64,000 nt of DNA from Mycolicibacterium tusciae (GTDB lineage Bacteria; Actinomycetota; Actinomycetes; Mycobacteriales; Mycobacteriaceae): contig NZ_MVIM01000002.1 of assembly GCF_002086795.1 (NCBI RefSeq), positions 248,001 through 312,000 of the forward strand. Reading direction: 5' to 3'. Below are positions 27,633 through 36,911 of this stretch, one piece after another. The notes below the pieces were generated by a model that saw nothing but the letters and a program-made list of their open reading frames with translations, ran no database searches and was not told the origin of the DNA. A program made the translations under genes and the position numbers. Each line of letters starts with the position of its first letter. Within the stretch, counting starts at the first letter, position 1.

Positions 27633-29369
27633 ATGAGCGACCCGTTGGGGTTGTCGATCGGGACGACGAACTTGGTCGCGGTGCGAGTCGGCAATCAACC
27701 TGTGACACACCGTGCCGCGGTGACCCTCGGCGATGGCTCCGTGCTGGACGGATTCGTCGAACGGGTAGGCGACCCGGTGCCGTTGGTCGCTCCGGACGGT
27801 TCGACGCATCGGGCCGAACAACTGTTGGTCCAGGCGCTGGGCAACATGGTCCGCGCGACCGGCGGGCAACCGTCGTCCGACGTGGCGGTCGCCGTACCTG
27901 CCCACTGGGGGATGGCCACGCTGCGCAGTCTGCGCAACGCGCTGCGCGCCGATCCCAACCTGTCGCCGAACGGCATGCCCGCGCGACTGGTGTCCGATGC
28001 GATCACGGCCCTGACGGCGCTGCAGACCAATCCGGGACTGCCGGCGCAGGGCGTCATTGCGCTGCTCGACTTCGGGGGCGGCGGAACGAGCATCACGTTG
28101 GCGGACGCGGCTGCATCATTCGAGCCGATCGACGAGACCACCAGGTACACCGATTTCGCAGGCGACCAGATCGATCAGGCGCTACTGAGCCAGATCGTCA
28201 ACGGCATTGCGGAGAATGGCGGTATCGATCCGGCGGCCACGGCCGCGGTGGGCTCCCTGAGTCGACTGCGGGAGGAATGCCGCAGCGCCAAGGAACGGTT
28301 GTCGACGGATGCAACGACGGAGATCGTGGCCGAACTTCCCAATTACAGCTCGACAATCAGGTTGACCCGCGATGAGTTGGAGTCGCTGATCGCGGTCCCG
28401 CTCGACAGCCTGCTGGCTGAGCTGGAAAATACGTTGGAACGCAACGGCATTGGCTGGCCCAACATCGCCGCCGTCGTCACGGTGGGTGGCGGTGCGAGCA
28501 TTCCTCTTATTGCACAACGCCTTTCGCAGCTCACGGACACCCAGGTGATCACGACTCCGCAGCCCGCTCTCGACGCGGCAGTGGGAGCGGCCCTGTTCGC
28601 GGCCTACGGCTCCGCGGCCGAGGCCCAGACCGGTATGGCCGCGGTGATCGGAGACGCACCAACGGGTTTGGCTCCCGCCGCTTCCAGCATGGACGCACCC
28701 TCAACGGAAACCGCGAATGCTTTGGCGTGGTCGCAGGATGACGACATCGGCGACGAACCCGTCCCGTACACCGGCGAAAACCGGTACGAGAGCCCGTACG
28801 ACGCGGACGCCCTCTCGATGCGCCAACCCGTGCAGTACGTGCCATCGACCGGCCCGATCGACAAACCGCGCACGTGGCAGCGGTTGCCACAGTTGGTGAT
28901 CGGACTGGCAGCCGCGGTCGCGTTGATCGCCGTCGGTGGCGTGGCGATCGCGTTGACGAGCGTGACCGACACCAGCAGCAAGACCGAACCGCCCAGCACC
29001 GCCAGCCCGCCGAAACCTACGAACGCCGAACCGCCGCCGCCGGCGACCGCCGAGCAACCGGCCAGCCTAGCGCCGCCGCCACCGGAAACCGTGACCGTCG
29101 CCCCCGAGGCTCCGCCGCCCACGCAGGAGACGGTCACTACGTATGTGACCACCACACCGCCGACGACGACAACGCCGCCCACGACCACGACGACCACCAC
29201 AACAACGACAACCACCACCACGACGACCACCACCACGACGACGTCGCCGACTACGACGACCACCACCACGACACCCGCGATGACGACAACCCACATAACG
29301 GTGCCGTTTGTACCGGTGCCGATTCCAATTCAGGTGCCGAACAACCCGTTTCAGCCGCCAGCGCCCTAG
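27633..29369 (+). CDS. Hsp70/actin-like membrane protein with Pro/Thr-rich tail
   Basis: 578 residues. N-terminal 350 residues form a DnaK-like ATPase fold: phosphate-1 loop SIGTTNLVAV (about residues 8-17), phosphate-2 loop LLDFGGGGTSITL (about 147-159) and adenosine loop VVTVGGGASIPLI. The substrate-binding domain of DnaK is absent. Then come an acidic linker, one membrane helix (LPQLVIGLAAAVALIAVGGV), and a tail of Pro/Ala followed by a long Thr tract. So an Hsp70-type ATPase faces the cytoplasm and a rigid Thr/Pro stalk reaches into the envelope. It resembles Rv0312 (Pro/Thr-rich protein). ATG 27633 is preferred to an in-frame GTG 12 nt earlier. Confidence 0.85.
   Translation: MSDPLGLSIGTTNLVAVRVGNQPVTHRAAVTLGDGSVLDGFVERVGDPVPLVAPDGSTHRAEQLLVQALGNMVRATGGQPSSDVAVAVPAHWGMATLRSLRNALRADPNLSPNGMPARLVSDAITALTALQTNPGLPAQGVIALLDFGGGGTSITLADAAASFEPIDETTRYTDFAGDQIDQALLSQIVNGIAENGGIDPAATAAVGSLSRLREECRSAKERLSTDATTEIVAELPNYSSTIRLTRDELESLIAVPLDSLLAELENTLERNGIGWPNIAAVVTVGGGASIPLIAQRLSQLTDTQVITTPQPALDAAVGAALFAAYGSAAEAQTGMAAVIGDAPTGLAPAASSMDAPSTETANALAWSQDDDIGDEPVPYTGENRYESPYDADALSMRQPVQYVPSTGPIDKPRTWQRLPQLVIGLAAAVALIAVGGVAIALTSVTDTSSKTEPPSTASPPKPTNAEPPPPATAEQPASLAPPPPETVTVAPEAPPPTQETVTTYVTTTPPTTTTPPTTTTTTTTTTTTTTTTTTTTTSPTTTTTTTTPAMTTTHITVPFVPVPIPIQVPNNPFQPPAP
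29148..29280 (+). repeat. Poly-threonine codon tract (ACC/ACG/ACA)n
   Basis: About 40 nearly uninterrupted threonine codons, broken by two Pro pairs and one Ser-Pro, inside the Hsp70-like gene. The DNA is an imperfect trinucleotide run (ACCACGACG). Such a tract is prone to slippage in steps of one codon, changing stalk length without frameshift. Confidence 0.85.
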
Positions 29370-29372
29370 GAG

Positions 29373-30494
29373 CTAGCGCGTCGGGTACTGATATTGCGGT
29401 TCGTGGAACCGGTTGATGATCGGAATGCGTTCGATGATCCGATCGCGCAACCGCGGCTGCGGAGCCACCGGCGGTACATACACCGGCGGCGGCGCATAGG
29501 TCGGAATGGGCGCCTGCGCGGGCGGGGGCTCGTATGCGGGCGCGGCCGGCGGCACGAATTCCGGAGCCGGCGGGGCGGCCACCACGATGGTCTGTGCCAC
29601 CACGGGGCGGGCCGCTTGTAGAGATGCGGTGAGCTTGGAGACTTTGTTCGCGGGTTGGGTGCCCGGTGGCGGCGGCACCTCGGCCGTGGGCTCGGGGTTG
29701 GCGGCGGTCGGTTGTTCGGGCGCCGACGGCGTGAGGCTCAGTCCGAGCGCGACGGACAGCGATACGACGAACGTGACGGCGGCCGCGACGAGTACCGCGG
29801 TCAAAGCGCGGACGCGCGGCGGCGCGTGCGAACCGACGGTCTCCAGGCCGTTCACGGCGCGGGCGGATGCCAGCGCGGCACCTCGAGCCAGCGCGAGATC
29901 GGCCTCGGTCGCCGAGAAGACCGGTGCGTCGGTGACGTCCTCGAGCGTCGACTTGATGAGGTCGAGGTCGTCGGCCGAGCCCACTACGAAAATCGCATCG
30001 GGATGCCAGTCGTCGAGCTCCAGCATCGTCATCACCGAACTCGGCAGCTCCACCACATCGGAACCGTCCGACGGCCGGCCGAGACGGTCGACGGTCACGC
30101 CGCCTTTGTCGACGATCGCGACGACCGCCGCATCGGGTTCGACGATGCAGACAGCGACGTCGTCGTACTCGGTGATGCCTGCGATTCCGGCGGCCAGAAC
30201 GTCGCCCGCCTCGAGTTCCGAAACCGCGATGACGTTCTCGCGGCCCCTGGCCCGCAGCGCTTCCAGCACCCCGGATGCCGCGTCCTCTGCTTCGTTGGTC
30301 CAGGTGACGCCGATGGCGTGCATCCGATTGTCGGCCTCATCGACCAGCAGCACGTCCAGCAGATCATCCGGATCAACGGCGTCGTCCAGGTCGAACGCGC
30401 CGCGGCTGATCGTCGCGCCTTCGCCTGTCGTGCCCTCGGCGAGCACCCAGCGCACGGCCGCCGATGTCATCGAAACGCCGAGCACGAGGTCCAT
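29373..30494 (-). CDS. DUF7159-type membrane protein, actin-like N-terminus and proline-rich tail
   Basis: 373 residues. The N-terminal 210 residues begin MDLVLGVSMTSAAVRWVLAE, which resembles the phosphate-1 loop of the actin/Hsp70 (ASKHA) fold but lacks the usual acidic residue. A strand-rich domain follows, ending ALARGAALASARA. One membrane helix lies at about 226-250 (LTAVLVAAAVTFVVSLSVAL), and the tail is Pro-rich with repeats of the type PPPVYVPP, ending in Arg/Tyr-rich residues. A clear paralogue is at 51.4 kb. ATG 30494 with GGGGGT upstream. Its stop is 3 nt from that of the convergent Hsp70-like gene, and both have the same TM-plus-Pro tail layout. I recall the family as DUF7159; function unknown. 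Confidence 0.75.
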   Translation of the reverse strand: MDLVLGVSMTSAAVRWVLAEGTTGEGATISRGAFDLDDAVDPDDLLDVLLVDEADNRMHAIGVTWTNEAEDAASGVLEALRARGRENVIAVSELEAGDVLAAGIAGITEYDDVAVCIVEPDAAVVAIVDKGGVTVDRLGRPSDGSDVVELPSSVMTMLELDDWHPDAIFVVGSADDLDLIKSTLEDVTDAPVFSATEADLALARGAALASARAVNGLETVGSHAPPRVRALTAVLVAAAVTFVVSLSVALGLSLTPSAPEQPTAANPEPTAEVPPPPGTQPANKVSKLTASLQAARPVVAQTIVVAAPPAPEFVPPAAPAYEPPPAQAPIPTYAPPPVYVPPVAPQPRLRDRIIERIPIINRFHEPQYQYPTR

Positions 30495-30570
30495 GGCCAC
30501 CCCCGATCTGGCTGTAAGTCGCTTCCGAGGGTACCGCTGCAATGGAATGGGGTGGCCGGACCGCCAAGTT

Positions 30571-32769
30571 TTACACCTTGATCTTGCTCAGATCGGTGCG
30601 CATGAATCTCACCTGATAGTCGTTGTATGTCGACATGTTCCAGTAGAGGTATTGCTGTTCCGATGCGGGTACGTTCTCCGTGCCCGACCACGGGTGGATG
30701 TACGGCGCATACAGGCTGCGCACCTTCCACGCCGGTACAAGCGTCGTAGGCGCCGACCACGTTCCCTCAGGGGAGGTCGCGGTGCGCATCACCATGTTGT
30801 TGCCGGAATCGCCGTACAGCATCACGTACTTTTGCAAGTACGGGTTGTACTGCACCGACATCTCGCTGACGGTGGGATACGTCGTCCTCTTGATGAACCA
30901 TCCAGTCGTCTTACCGGGCAACACCGGCTTCGCCGCCGCCGGATCGCTAGCAGTCCAGCTCGTCCCATTCCAATATTCGTATTTCGACGCGTCGAGTATC
31001 TGGTCCTGCTGAACGCGCGACAGATACACGGTGCCCACCCGTCCCGACGGCGTCCCGTACGAGTAGACCCAGCCCTGTTCGGCCTCCGGTGAGCCAGCAG
31101 GCGGCTTGAGGAACGCGCCCTGCTGGAAATTCTGGTTGCCGGGCACAAACCGCTCCGTGGCCCGCCCCACGGCCGCTGTCCGGATGCTCGTCGGCGCGAT
31201 GCGCCATGTCTGTCCATTGTCGTCGGAGAAGGCCACGCCTGAGTAGTTCGTCGTCCACCTGCCCGGACTGTCCCAGGATCGGATGGACATGAAACTCATG
31301 TACTGACGTGCGCCGTAGGTGTTTGGGTAGGGCGTGGAGATTCCCGCGGTCGGGATTATCGTCACCTCCGGCCCGATGGCATAAGGCGGGTGAACTGGCT
31401 GGCCCGGGCTGGGCAGAATCGGATCCGACCAGTTGGGTCTCTCCATGGGTGAGCCGCTGAAGACGTCGTACGGTACGCCGTTGGGCACGTACAAGCCATT
31501 GGTCAGTACGTCGTCGGGGCTACGGAACAACGTGTTGAATCGCCACACTCCGGTGCGGACCGGACTGGCGCTGCTGAAGGTGTCACCAAAGGCGATCAGG
31601 ACCTGGTGTTCGTCGACTGCGGTCGCAGGGTTGTCCTTGATGCCGTTGTCCCACATGATGCCGAGGTCGGTGCCGCCGATCCCAAAGCGGGAGATCGTGT
31701 AGTTCAGGTTGTACCGGCCTGGACCGGGCTGATATTCGCCGGTCACGAACTCGATGAAACTCGTGTTGGTACTCAGGGTCACAGGCGTCCTGGTGGTACC
31801 GGGGTATGTCGGCGTCGCCGCCGCGGCGGCCAGTTCGCTCGTCGTCAACGCCGCCACCGGCTGGGTGGGCAAAGTCTTGGCGAGTGCCCTGATCTGCTGC
31901 GTGTATTCGCGACGCGCGCCAAAAGCGAGCAGTGCCATCGCGATCGGCGACCGCACGGGCCCTGTCGGCAGGTTCGAGGCCGAGGGGCCGATGCCGAGGC
32001 TGGAGAACAGACTCACCAGCGCGCGTTGCATTACGCGTTGTGGAGACGCGATGGGCTCCGCCGACACCGTCGCAGTGAGCTTCTGGGTGCGTGGTTCGGG
32101 CACGTTGACCGTCGTCGAAGTCAACTGCACCTCTCCGGTAGCCGTTTCGGCCTCGGGAGCGCGCGCGCTCGCGATGTTCACTGTGCGTTCTGTGACTGGT
32201 GCGGTGGTCACCGCGACCGTGTGATTGGTGACCTGATCCGACCTCGTCGTTACGCGACTGGTGGTGGGGGTGGCTCGCTTGCCGGTTGTCCTTTGGCGAA
32301 GCCGGGGAGGGGGCTCAGGTTCGGATGAGTCATCCGAGCGCGTCGCATTGTCTCGCTGTTCAGTCAACGGTTCGGTCGACTCGTCCCGAGTGGTGTCGGA
32401 TTCGTCAAGGTCGTTGGCGCCTGTCGAGTTGCCGTCGCCAGCGGTCGACGTTCCCCTCGACTCGGCAGGCTTGTTCGAGTCAGGCGGCTTCGTTGATTCG
32501 GACGCCCCCCTCGACTCCGACGGCTTCTTGGACTCGGACGGCTTGCGCGTCGAAGCGGACGGCTTTCGTGTCGAAGCGAACGGCTTTCTCGAGTCGGGAG
32601 ACTTTTTACCCGAGGCGGAATTCGCTCCTGCCGACGCCGTTGACTCCGATGTCGAAGGACTCGATTCGGTGTCTGCCGACGCCACCCCCTGTCCGGTTGC
32701 GACGGCTACGCCGACTCCCAGAGCTACGGCCAGTCCGCCGACGCGGCCCACATGTGCAGACGCACCCAT
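30571..32769 (-). CDS. Exported DUF4185 protein with Ser/Lys-rich linker
   Basis: 732 residues. Signal sequence of the mycobacterial GGLAVALGVGVAVATGQGVASA type with cleavage near residue 33. About 200 residues of low complexity follow, including repeats close to STRKPSAS and SKKPSES, then a Thr/Val/Glu region. Residues about 330-732 form a DUF4185 domain, a five-bladed beta-propeller-like fold related to glycosidases (GRYNLNYTISRFGIGGTDLG, LIAFGDTFSSASPV, FSDDNGQTWRIAPTSIR, RTATSPEGTWSAPTTL). Probably a secreted or wall-attached carbohydrate-active protein; substrate unknown. ATG 32769 with GAGGGA upstream. Confidence 0.8.
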   Translation of the reverse strand: MGASAHVGRVGGLAVALGVGVAVATGQGVASADTESSPSTSESTASAGANSASGKKSPDSRKPFASTRKPSASTRKPSESKKPSESRGASESTKPPDSNKPAESRGTSTAGDGNSTGANDLDESDTTRDESTEPLTEQRDNATRSDDSSEPEPPPRLRQRTTGKRATPTTSRVTTRSDQVTNHTVAVTTAPVTERTVNIASARAPEAETATGEVQLTSTTVNVPEPRTQKLTATVSAEPIASPQRVMQRALVSLFSSLGIGPSASNLPTGPVRSPIAMALLAFGARREYTQQIRALAKTLPTQPVAALTTSELAAAAATPTYPGTTRTPVTLSTNTSFIEFVTGEYQPGPGRYNLNYTISRFGIGGTDLGIMWDNGIKDNPATAVDEHQVLIAFGDTFSSASPVRTGVWRFNTLFRSPDDVLTNGLYVPNGVPYDVFSGSPMERPNWSDPILPSPGQPVHPPYAIGPEVTIIPTAGISTPYPNTYGARQYMSFMSIRSWDSPGRWTTNYSGVAFSDDNGQTWRIAPTSIRTAAVGRATERFVPGNQNFQQGAFLKPPAGSPEAEQGWVYSYGTPSGRVGTVYLSRVQQDQILDASKYEYWNGTSWTASDPAAAKPVLPGKTTGWFIKRTTYPTVSEMSVQYNPYLQKYVMLYGDSGNNMVMRTATSPEGTWSAPTTLVPAWKVRSLYAPYIHPWSGTENVPASEQQYLYWNMSTYNDYQVRFMRTDLSKIKV

Positions 32770-33230
32770 TACTATTCCCTCGATTGATGCATCCCGACCC
32801 GACGCAAATATCTCACGTCGGTGCCGTTATTTGTGCATATCCGGCAAACTCGCTCAGGCGAAATCACCACGGTATCGCCGGTTTGGATTCCGGCCAGAAG
32901 TTGTATGCGTACTTGGCCCAATTGATTGAAACTCGTGACACAGACGCAACCCGGTACGCAGCGATGGCTGTGCAGCTTCTGCCACTTCGATGACGCGACG
33001 GCCGATTTTCGTGGGCGTCGAGTATGGCCGAAACCCGGTGTCTTGGAGCGATACCGTGCGCTCACGCACTACCGAAGAGCGATCTCGGAGGTGTATCAAG
33101 CGACACGGCGTCGGCTGCCCGCCATCGCGCAGCAAGCCCCAAGTTCAGCTACCGCAGCGGGGGCGGCACCCCCGGTGTGTGAATGGATTATTAGTGCAAG
33201 GGGTCGGTTAACTCGATCGCCCCGCAACCT
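32770..33230. other. 461-nt intergenic region, no gene supported
   Basis: It contains the promoter of the DUF4185 gene at the left. Frames of up to about 117 codons exist (one starts with TTG at 32926 and has a CSFCH motif), but none has a ribosome site, typical mycobacterial codon use or a recognisable domain. The segment is more AT-rich than its neighbours at the two ends. Possibly remains of a lost gene. Confidence 0.5.
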
Positions 33231-34499
33231 TCAAAACGCGTTGGGGTCGTTCTGCACCGCGTCGGGAACCGGATGTTGATAGAGTCGGGCGGCGTTTTCC
33301 CACGTCACTTTTCTGATGATCGCGTCGGGTAATCCGCTGATCTGTTCGTGAATCGTCTGTTGGGTGTGCGGCCACGTGGAGTCGCAGTGCGGGTAGTCCG
33401 CCTCGAGCAGGATGTTGTCCTCGCCGATCCGCTCGTACTGGACGAACGACGACTGATCCTCGACGGCGCAGAACCAGAAGTTGCGCTTGAAGACCTCCGC
33501 GGGCGTCAGTGTCTCGCCGAGCGCCTTCCACGTCCCGTACATCTCGTGATAGCTCAGCATGTGGTCGAGCCGGTCGAGCAGGCCCGCCACCCATCCGATG
33601 CCGCCTTCGGAAAGGCAGATCTTCAGATCGGGGTACCGAGTGCACATGCCGGAGTACAGCCAGTCGACCGCCGCCGAGATCGCATACGCGAAGAACAACA
33701 CCCCCTGTACATCGGGCGGTGCGTCGGCGGTGGTCGACGGAGACGTGCCCGACGACCCGATGTGCAGGTTCACCACCGTCTGAGTGTCTGCGCACGCCGC
33801 CATCAGCGGCTCCCAGTAACCCGAGTGGATCGTCGGGAGTCCGAGCATCGCCGGGTTCTCGCTGAACGACACCGCGTGATACCCGCGCTCGGCATTCTCG
33901 TAGATCATCTTCGCGCCGACCTCGGGATCGAGTAGCCACGGCAACTGACACGGGATGATCCGGTCGGGATAGGCGCCCGCCCATGCCTCGATGTGCCAGT
34001 CGTTCCATGCCCGCACCGACGCCATCGCGAGGTCGCGGTCATTGGTGACCTGCTGAAGTCGCTGGCCCGCGAAACCGGGCAGGAACGAGGGAAAGTTCAA
34101 CGACGCGTACACGCCGTTGAGATCCATGTCTTTGACCCGAGCATGGATATCCCATGCGCCGCGGCGCATTTCGTCGAACCGGGCAGGCTCGAACCCGTAC
34201 TCGGACACCGGCCGCCCGACCACCGCGTTGAAGCCCACGTTCGGCAGTGAGTTGCCGTCGTACATCCAGGTCTGACCGCCGTCGTCGGTGTCGACGATCC
34301 GTGGGGCGCGGTCGGCGAACTTGCGCGGCACCCGGCCCTCGAAGGTGTCGGGCGGTTCGACGATGTGGTCGTCGACGGAGATCACAGTGTAACGGCGTTC
34401 TGCCCGTTCGGGTTCGGGCAGAAACGTGACGGTGCGGTCGGCGCCCGTCTTGGCCGTGGTGAAGTTGAGATTGGCCGCCATGTCGTCGATGGAAGTCAT
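33231..34499 (-). CDS. Amidohydrolase family 2 (metal-dependent TIM-barrel) protein
   Basis: 422 residues. Amidohydrolase_2 fold: VISVDDHIVEPPDTF (first metal-site segment, DxH), NLHIGSSG, ICLSEGGIGWVAGLLDRLDH, and the late ILLEADYPHCDSTWP with the conserved Asp. This group includes decarboxylases and hydrolases of aromatic or ring-cleavage acids. Last gene of an operon with a class II aldolase and an acyl-CoA ligase (34-nt gap), so it likely acts on an acid or CoA-derived catabolite. ATG 34499. Exact substrate unknown. Confidence 0.85.
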   Translation of the reverse strand: MTSIDDMAANLNFTTAKTGADRTVTFLPEPERAERRYTVISVDDHIVEPPDTFEGRVPRKFADRAPRIVDTDDGGQTWMYDGNSLPNVGFNAVVGRPVSEYGFEPARFDEMRRGAWDIHARVKDMDLNGVYASLNFPSFLPGFAGQRLQQVTNDRDLAMASVRAWNDWHIEAWAGAYPDRIIPCQLPWLLDPEVGAKMIYENAERGYHAVSFSENPAMLGLPTIHSGYWEPLMAACADTQTVVNLHIGSSGTSPSTTADAPPDVQGVLFFAYAISAAVDWLYSGMCTRYPDLKICLSEGGIGWVAGLLDRLDHMLSYHEMYGTWKALGETLTPAEVFKRNFWFCAVEDQSSFVQYERIGEDNILLEADYPHCDSTWPHTQQTIHEQISGLPDAIIRKVTWENAARLYQHPVPDAVQNDPNAF

Positions 34500-34533
34500 G
34501 GGCGATCCTCGATTCCTGTCATCGGTTGGGCTG

Positions 34534-35307
34534 TCAGTTCAGAACGTCGGGGTCGGCCTTGATCGTCATCCGGGCGGCGCCCGCCCAGTAGACGTCGGCG
34601 GCGCGTTCGATCAGCGACTGCCGCATGCCGACCATGTCGCCGCGGCTCATCTTCGATGGCGTCCGCCCGGTGAGCATCACGTCATAGGCCAGTCGGCAGA
34701 CCCGTTCAATGGATACTGCGCGATAAACCGCCTCGGCCAGATTGCGTCCGGCGGCGATGACACCGTGATTGGCGAGCACGATCAGGTTGGCCGGGCCGAC
34801 CTGCTGCGCCAGTTCACTTGCCCGCCAGGGGGCGTCGATCTCGCCGTCGTAGTTCTCGACGAGATACATGTCGTCGAGGAACAGGGCACCGGTCTGATGT
34901 ACGAGCTCGGGCAGGATCCCCAGTGCCGCGATCAGGCTGACGTAGTACGGATGGTTGTGGATGATCACACGGGCGTCGGGACGGATGCGGTGCAGTTCGG
35001 TGTGCAGGTGGATGGCGGGTGTGACGTCCCAGCGTCCGCGCACGACGTGAGCGTCCTCGTCGACCACGCAGATGTCGGACGCGGTCAACTCCTGCCACCA
35101 CAGCCCCCAGGGGTTGACGAACATGTCGTGTTGGTCGTCGGGTTGCCAGGTGATGTGCCCGGCCATGTTCTCGGCGAAGCCGATGTCGGCCAGGTGCCGG
35201 AACGCGACGGCCATCAGCTGTTCGTCGGTGAGGTCGGTACCGATGGGTGGTGTTTTCGACGGCGACCAGACGTCGACGCCACCGCGGCGAATTTCCTCTG
35301 TAGTCAT
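34534..35307 (-). CDS. Class II aldolase/adducin-family protein
   Basis: 257 residues. Class II aldolase fold with the zinc-ligand pair VIIHNHPYY (HxH) and a third His in LIVLANHGVIAAG. Enzymes of this fold do retro-aldol cleavage or decarboxylation of hydroxy acids. ATG at 35307 overlaps the ligase stop by 4 nt (ATGA), so the two are translationally coupled. Confidence 0.85.
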   Translation of the reverse strand: MTTEEIRRGGVDVWSPSKTPPIGTDLTDEQLMAVAFRHLADIGFAENMAGHITWQPDDQHDMFVNPWGLWWQELTASDICVVDEDAHVVRGRWDVTPAIHLHTELHRIRPDARVIIHNHPYYVSLIAALGILPELVHQTGALFLDDMYLVENYDGEIDAPWRASELAQQVGPANLIVLANHGVIAAGRNLAEAVYRAVSIERVCRLAYDVMLTGRTPSKMSRGDMVGMRQSLIERAADVYWAGAARMTIKADPDVLN

Positions 35308-36881
35308 GATCTCTCCCGGATCCGTTCGCGAAGTTGACCTTTGGCGACCTTGCCACCGGACGATCGGGGCAACTCGTCGAGTATTTCGAGCCGCTCGGGT
35401 AGCAGTTCCTTCGAGACACCCTGCGCCAGAAGGTGTTCGACCAGGGTAGGTAGATCCAGCGCGCCCGCTTGCCCGAGTTCGACGTATACGCAGACTCGTT
35501 CACCGAAGACCGGGTCGGGCATCGCGACGGCCGCGGCGACGGCAACGGCGGGATGTGTCGCGACGGCCTCCTCCACCTGAACCGCGCTGATGTTCTTGCC
35601 GCCGCGGAGGATGAAGTCCGATGTTCTCCCGGTGAGGGTGAGATAGCCGCCGGCGTCGAGTTCGCAGATGTCACCCATCCGCATCCAGCCGTCCTGGGTG
35701 AACAACTGGTCGTGGTCGGTGCCACCGAGATAGCCCAGGGACAGTGCAGGACCTCGGCACGCCGGCTGTCCGCGTCCGGATTCGGTGACGTCGCGGTGGC
35801 CGTCGAAAAGGCGCACATTCATCTCCGGCACGATGCGGCCCGCGGTGCGCAGTCGGTGATCCAGCGAATCCGAGAGCGTCGTGGCACTCAACATGCCGGT
35901 CTCGTTGGAGCCGTAGAACTGCAAGATCGTCACCCCGGTCAGTTCCTCGAACCGCGCCGCTTGCGTGTACGGCAGCGGCTCGCCGCCGGTGAAGACGACG
36001 CGCAGACTGCTCAGGTCGTGGTCCCGCGATGCCGCGTCGGCGAGGATCATCGCCAGTTGCGTACTGACACAGCACAACACCGATGCGCGGTGCCGTTCGA
36101 TCGCCGCGCACGTCGAAGCCGGATCGAAGCGCTCGATGCGGACGGTGGTGGCGCCCAGGTGGATGGGCGTCGTGTGCGAGGTCCAGATCCCAAAGCCGTA
36201 GGGCGTGGGGATGATCGGGAGGAATACATCGTCGGCGGTGAGGGCGCCGTTGGCAACCGCCTTGAGATGAAAGTAATGCCAACGGTTCTGGGTGTGCACC
36301 ACGCACTTCGGCATTCCGGTGGTGCCCGATGTGGAGTTGATCAGAAAGACGTCATCCGCACCGGCCTGCGGCAGCGCCGGCTGCGGACACTGCCGAGTGT
36401 CGATCTCGAGTTCGGAGCCGAGCGCCACGACGCGCATCGAGGAACCAGCGGCCTCGATGGCTAGACCGTGCCGCTCGGCGTCGGCGATCAGCAGGGTGGG
36501 TTGCGTGACGCGAAGAATGTGCTCGGCCTCGCGCACACCGACGCGGGAGCCGAGACCGACGACGGCGGCGCCGCACCGCTCGACGGCCACCAGCGCGACG
36601 TGGATCGCGGCGCTGTCCTTGTGCCATAGGCCGACGCGGTCACCCGGCGCGACACCCAGGCCGCGTAACCCGTGCGCCAGATTGGTGGCGGCGTGGTCGA
36701 ACTCGGCCCAGCTGAGCTGAGGGCCCCCCGAATCCAGGGTGAAGTCGATGTAGGCGGGTTTGTCCGGTGCGGACGCGGCGTTGTGGCGCACGCAGTCGGA
36801 CAGCGTGACGTCCGTCCACCAGCCCGCGGCCCGGTACTGCGCCGCCTCGGCGCTGGTCACCGCGGCCCCGTCGACGCTCAT
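35304..36881 (-). CDS. AMP-binding acyl-CoA ligase
   Basis: 525 residues of the ANL superfamily. Motifs: LINSTSGTTGMPK (P-loop, about 172-184), QFYGSNETGML (A5-like), GWMRMGDICELDAGGYLTLT with the Asp hinge, TGRTSDFILRGGKNISAVQV, and a C-terminal lysine in SSGGKVAKGQL. It activates a carboxylic acid to its CoA thioester; chain length or aromatic type is not evident. ATG 36881 rather than the TTG two codons earlier. First enzyme gene after the GntR regulator (30-nt gap), starting the catabolic operon. Confidence 0.88.
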   Translation of the reverse strand: MSVDGAAVTSAEAAQYRAAGWWTDVTLSDCVRHNAASAPDKPAYIDFTLDSGGPQLSWAEFDHAATNLAHGLRGLGVAPGDRVGLWHKDSAAIHVALVAVERCGAAVVGLGSRVGVREAEHILRVTQPTLLIADAERHGLAIEAAGSSMRVVALGSELEIDTRQCPQPALPQAGADDVFLINSTSGTTGMPKCVVHTQNRWHYFHLKAVANGALTADDVFLPIIPTPYGFGIWTSHTTPIHLGATTVRIERFDPASTCAAIERHRASVLCCVSTQLAMILADAASRDHDLSSLRVVFTGGEPLPYTQAARFEELTGVTILQFYGSNETGMLSATTLSDSLDHRLRTAGRIVPEMNVRLFDGHRDVTESGRGQPACRGPALSLGYLGGTDHDQLFTQDGWMRMGDICELDAGGYLTLTGRTSDFILRGGKNISAVQVEEAVATHPAVAVAAAVAMPDPVFGERVCVYVELGQAGALDLPTLVEHLLAQGVSKELLPERLEILDELPRSSGGKVAKGQLRERIRERS

Positions 36882-36911
36882 CGCCAAATCATATGAAAAT
36901 AAGCCCGGTGG

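Noticed and set aside
29148..29280. Possible CRISPR or tandem-repeat array
   Set aside because: The repeat is a trinucleotide codon run inside a gene with no spacers; it encodes a Thr stalk.
32926..33279. Open frame of 117 codons with CSFCH motif starting TTG
   Set aside because: No ribosome site, atypical amino-acid composition for a mycobacterial gene, overlaps the end of the amidohydrolase gene, and no recognisable domain.
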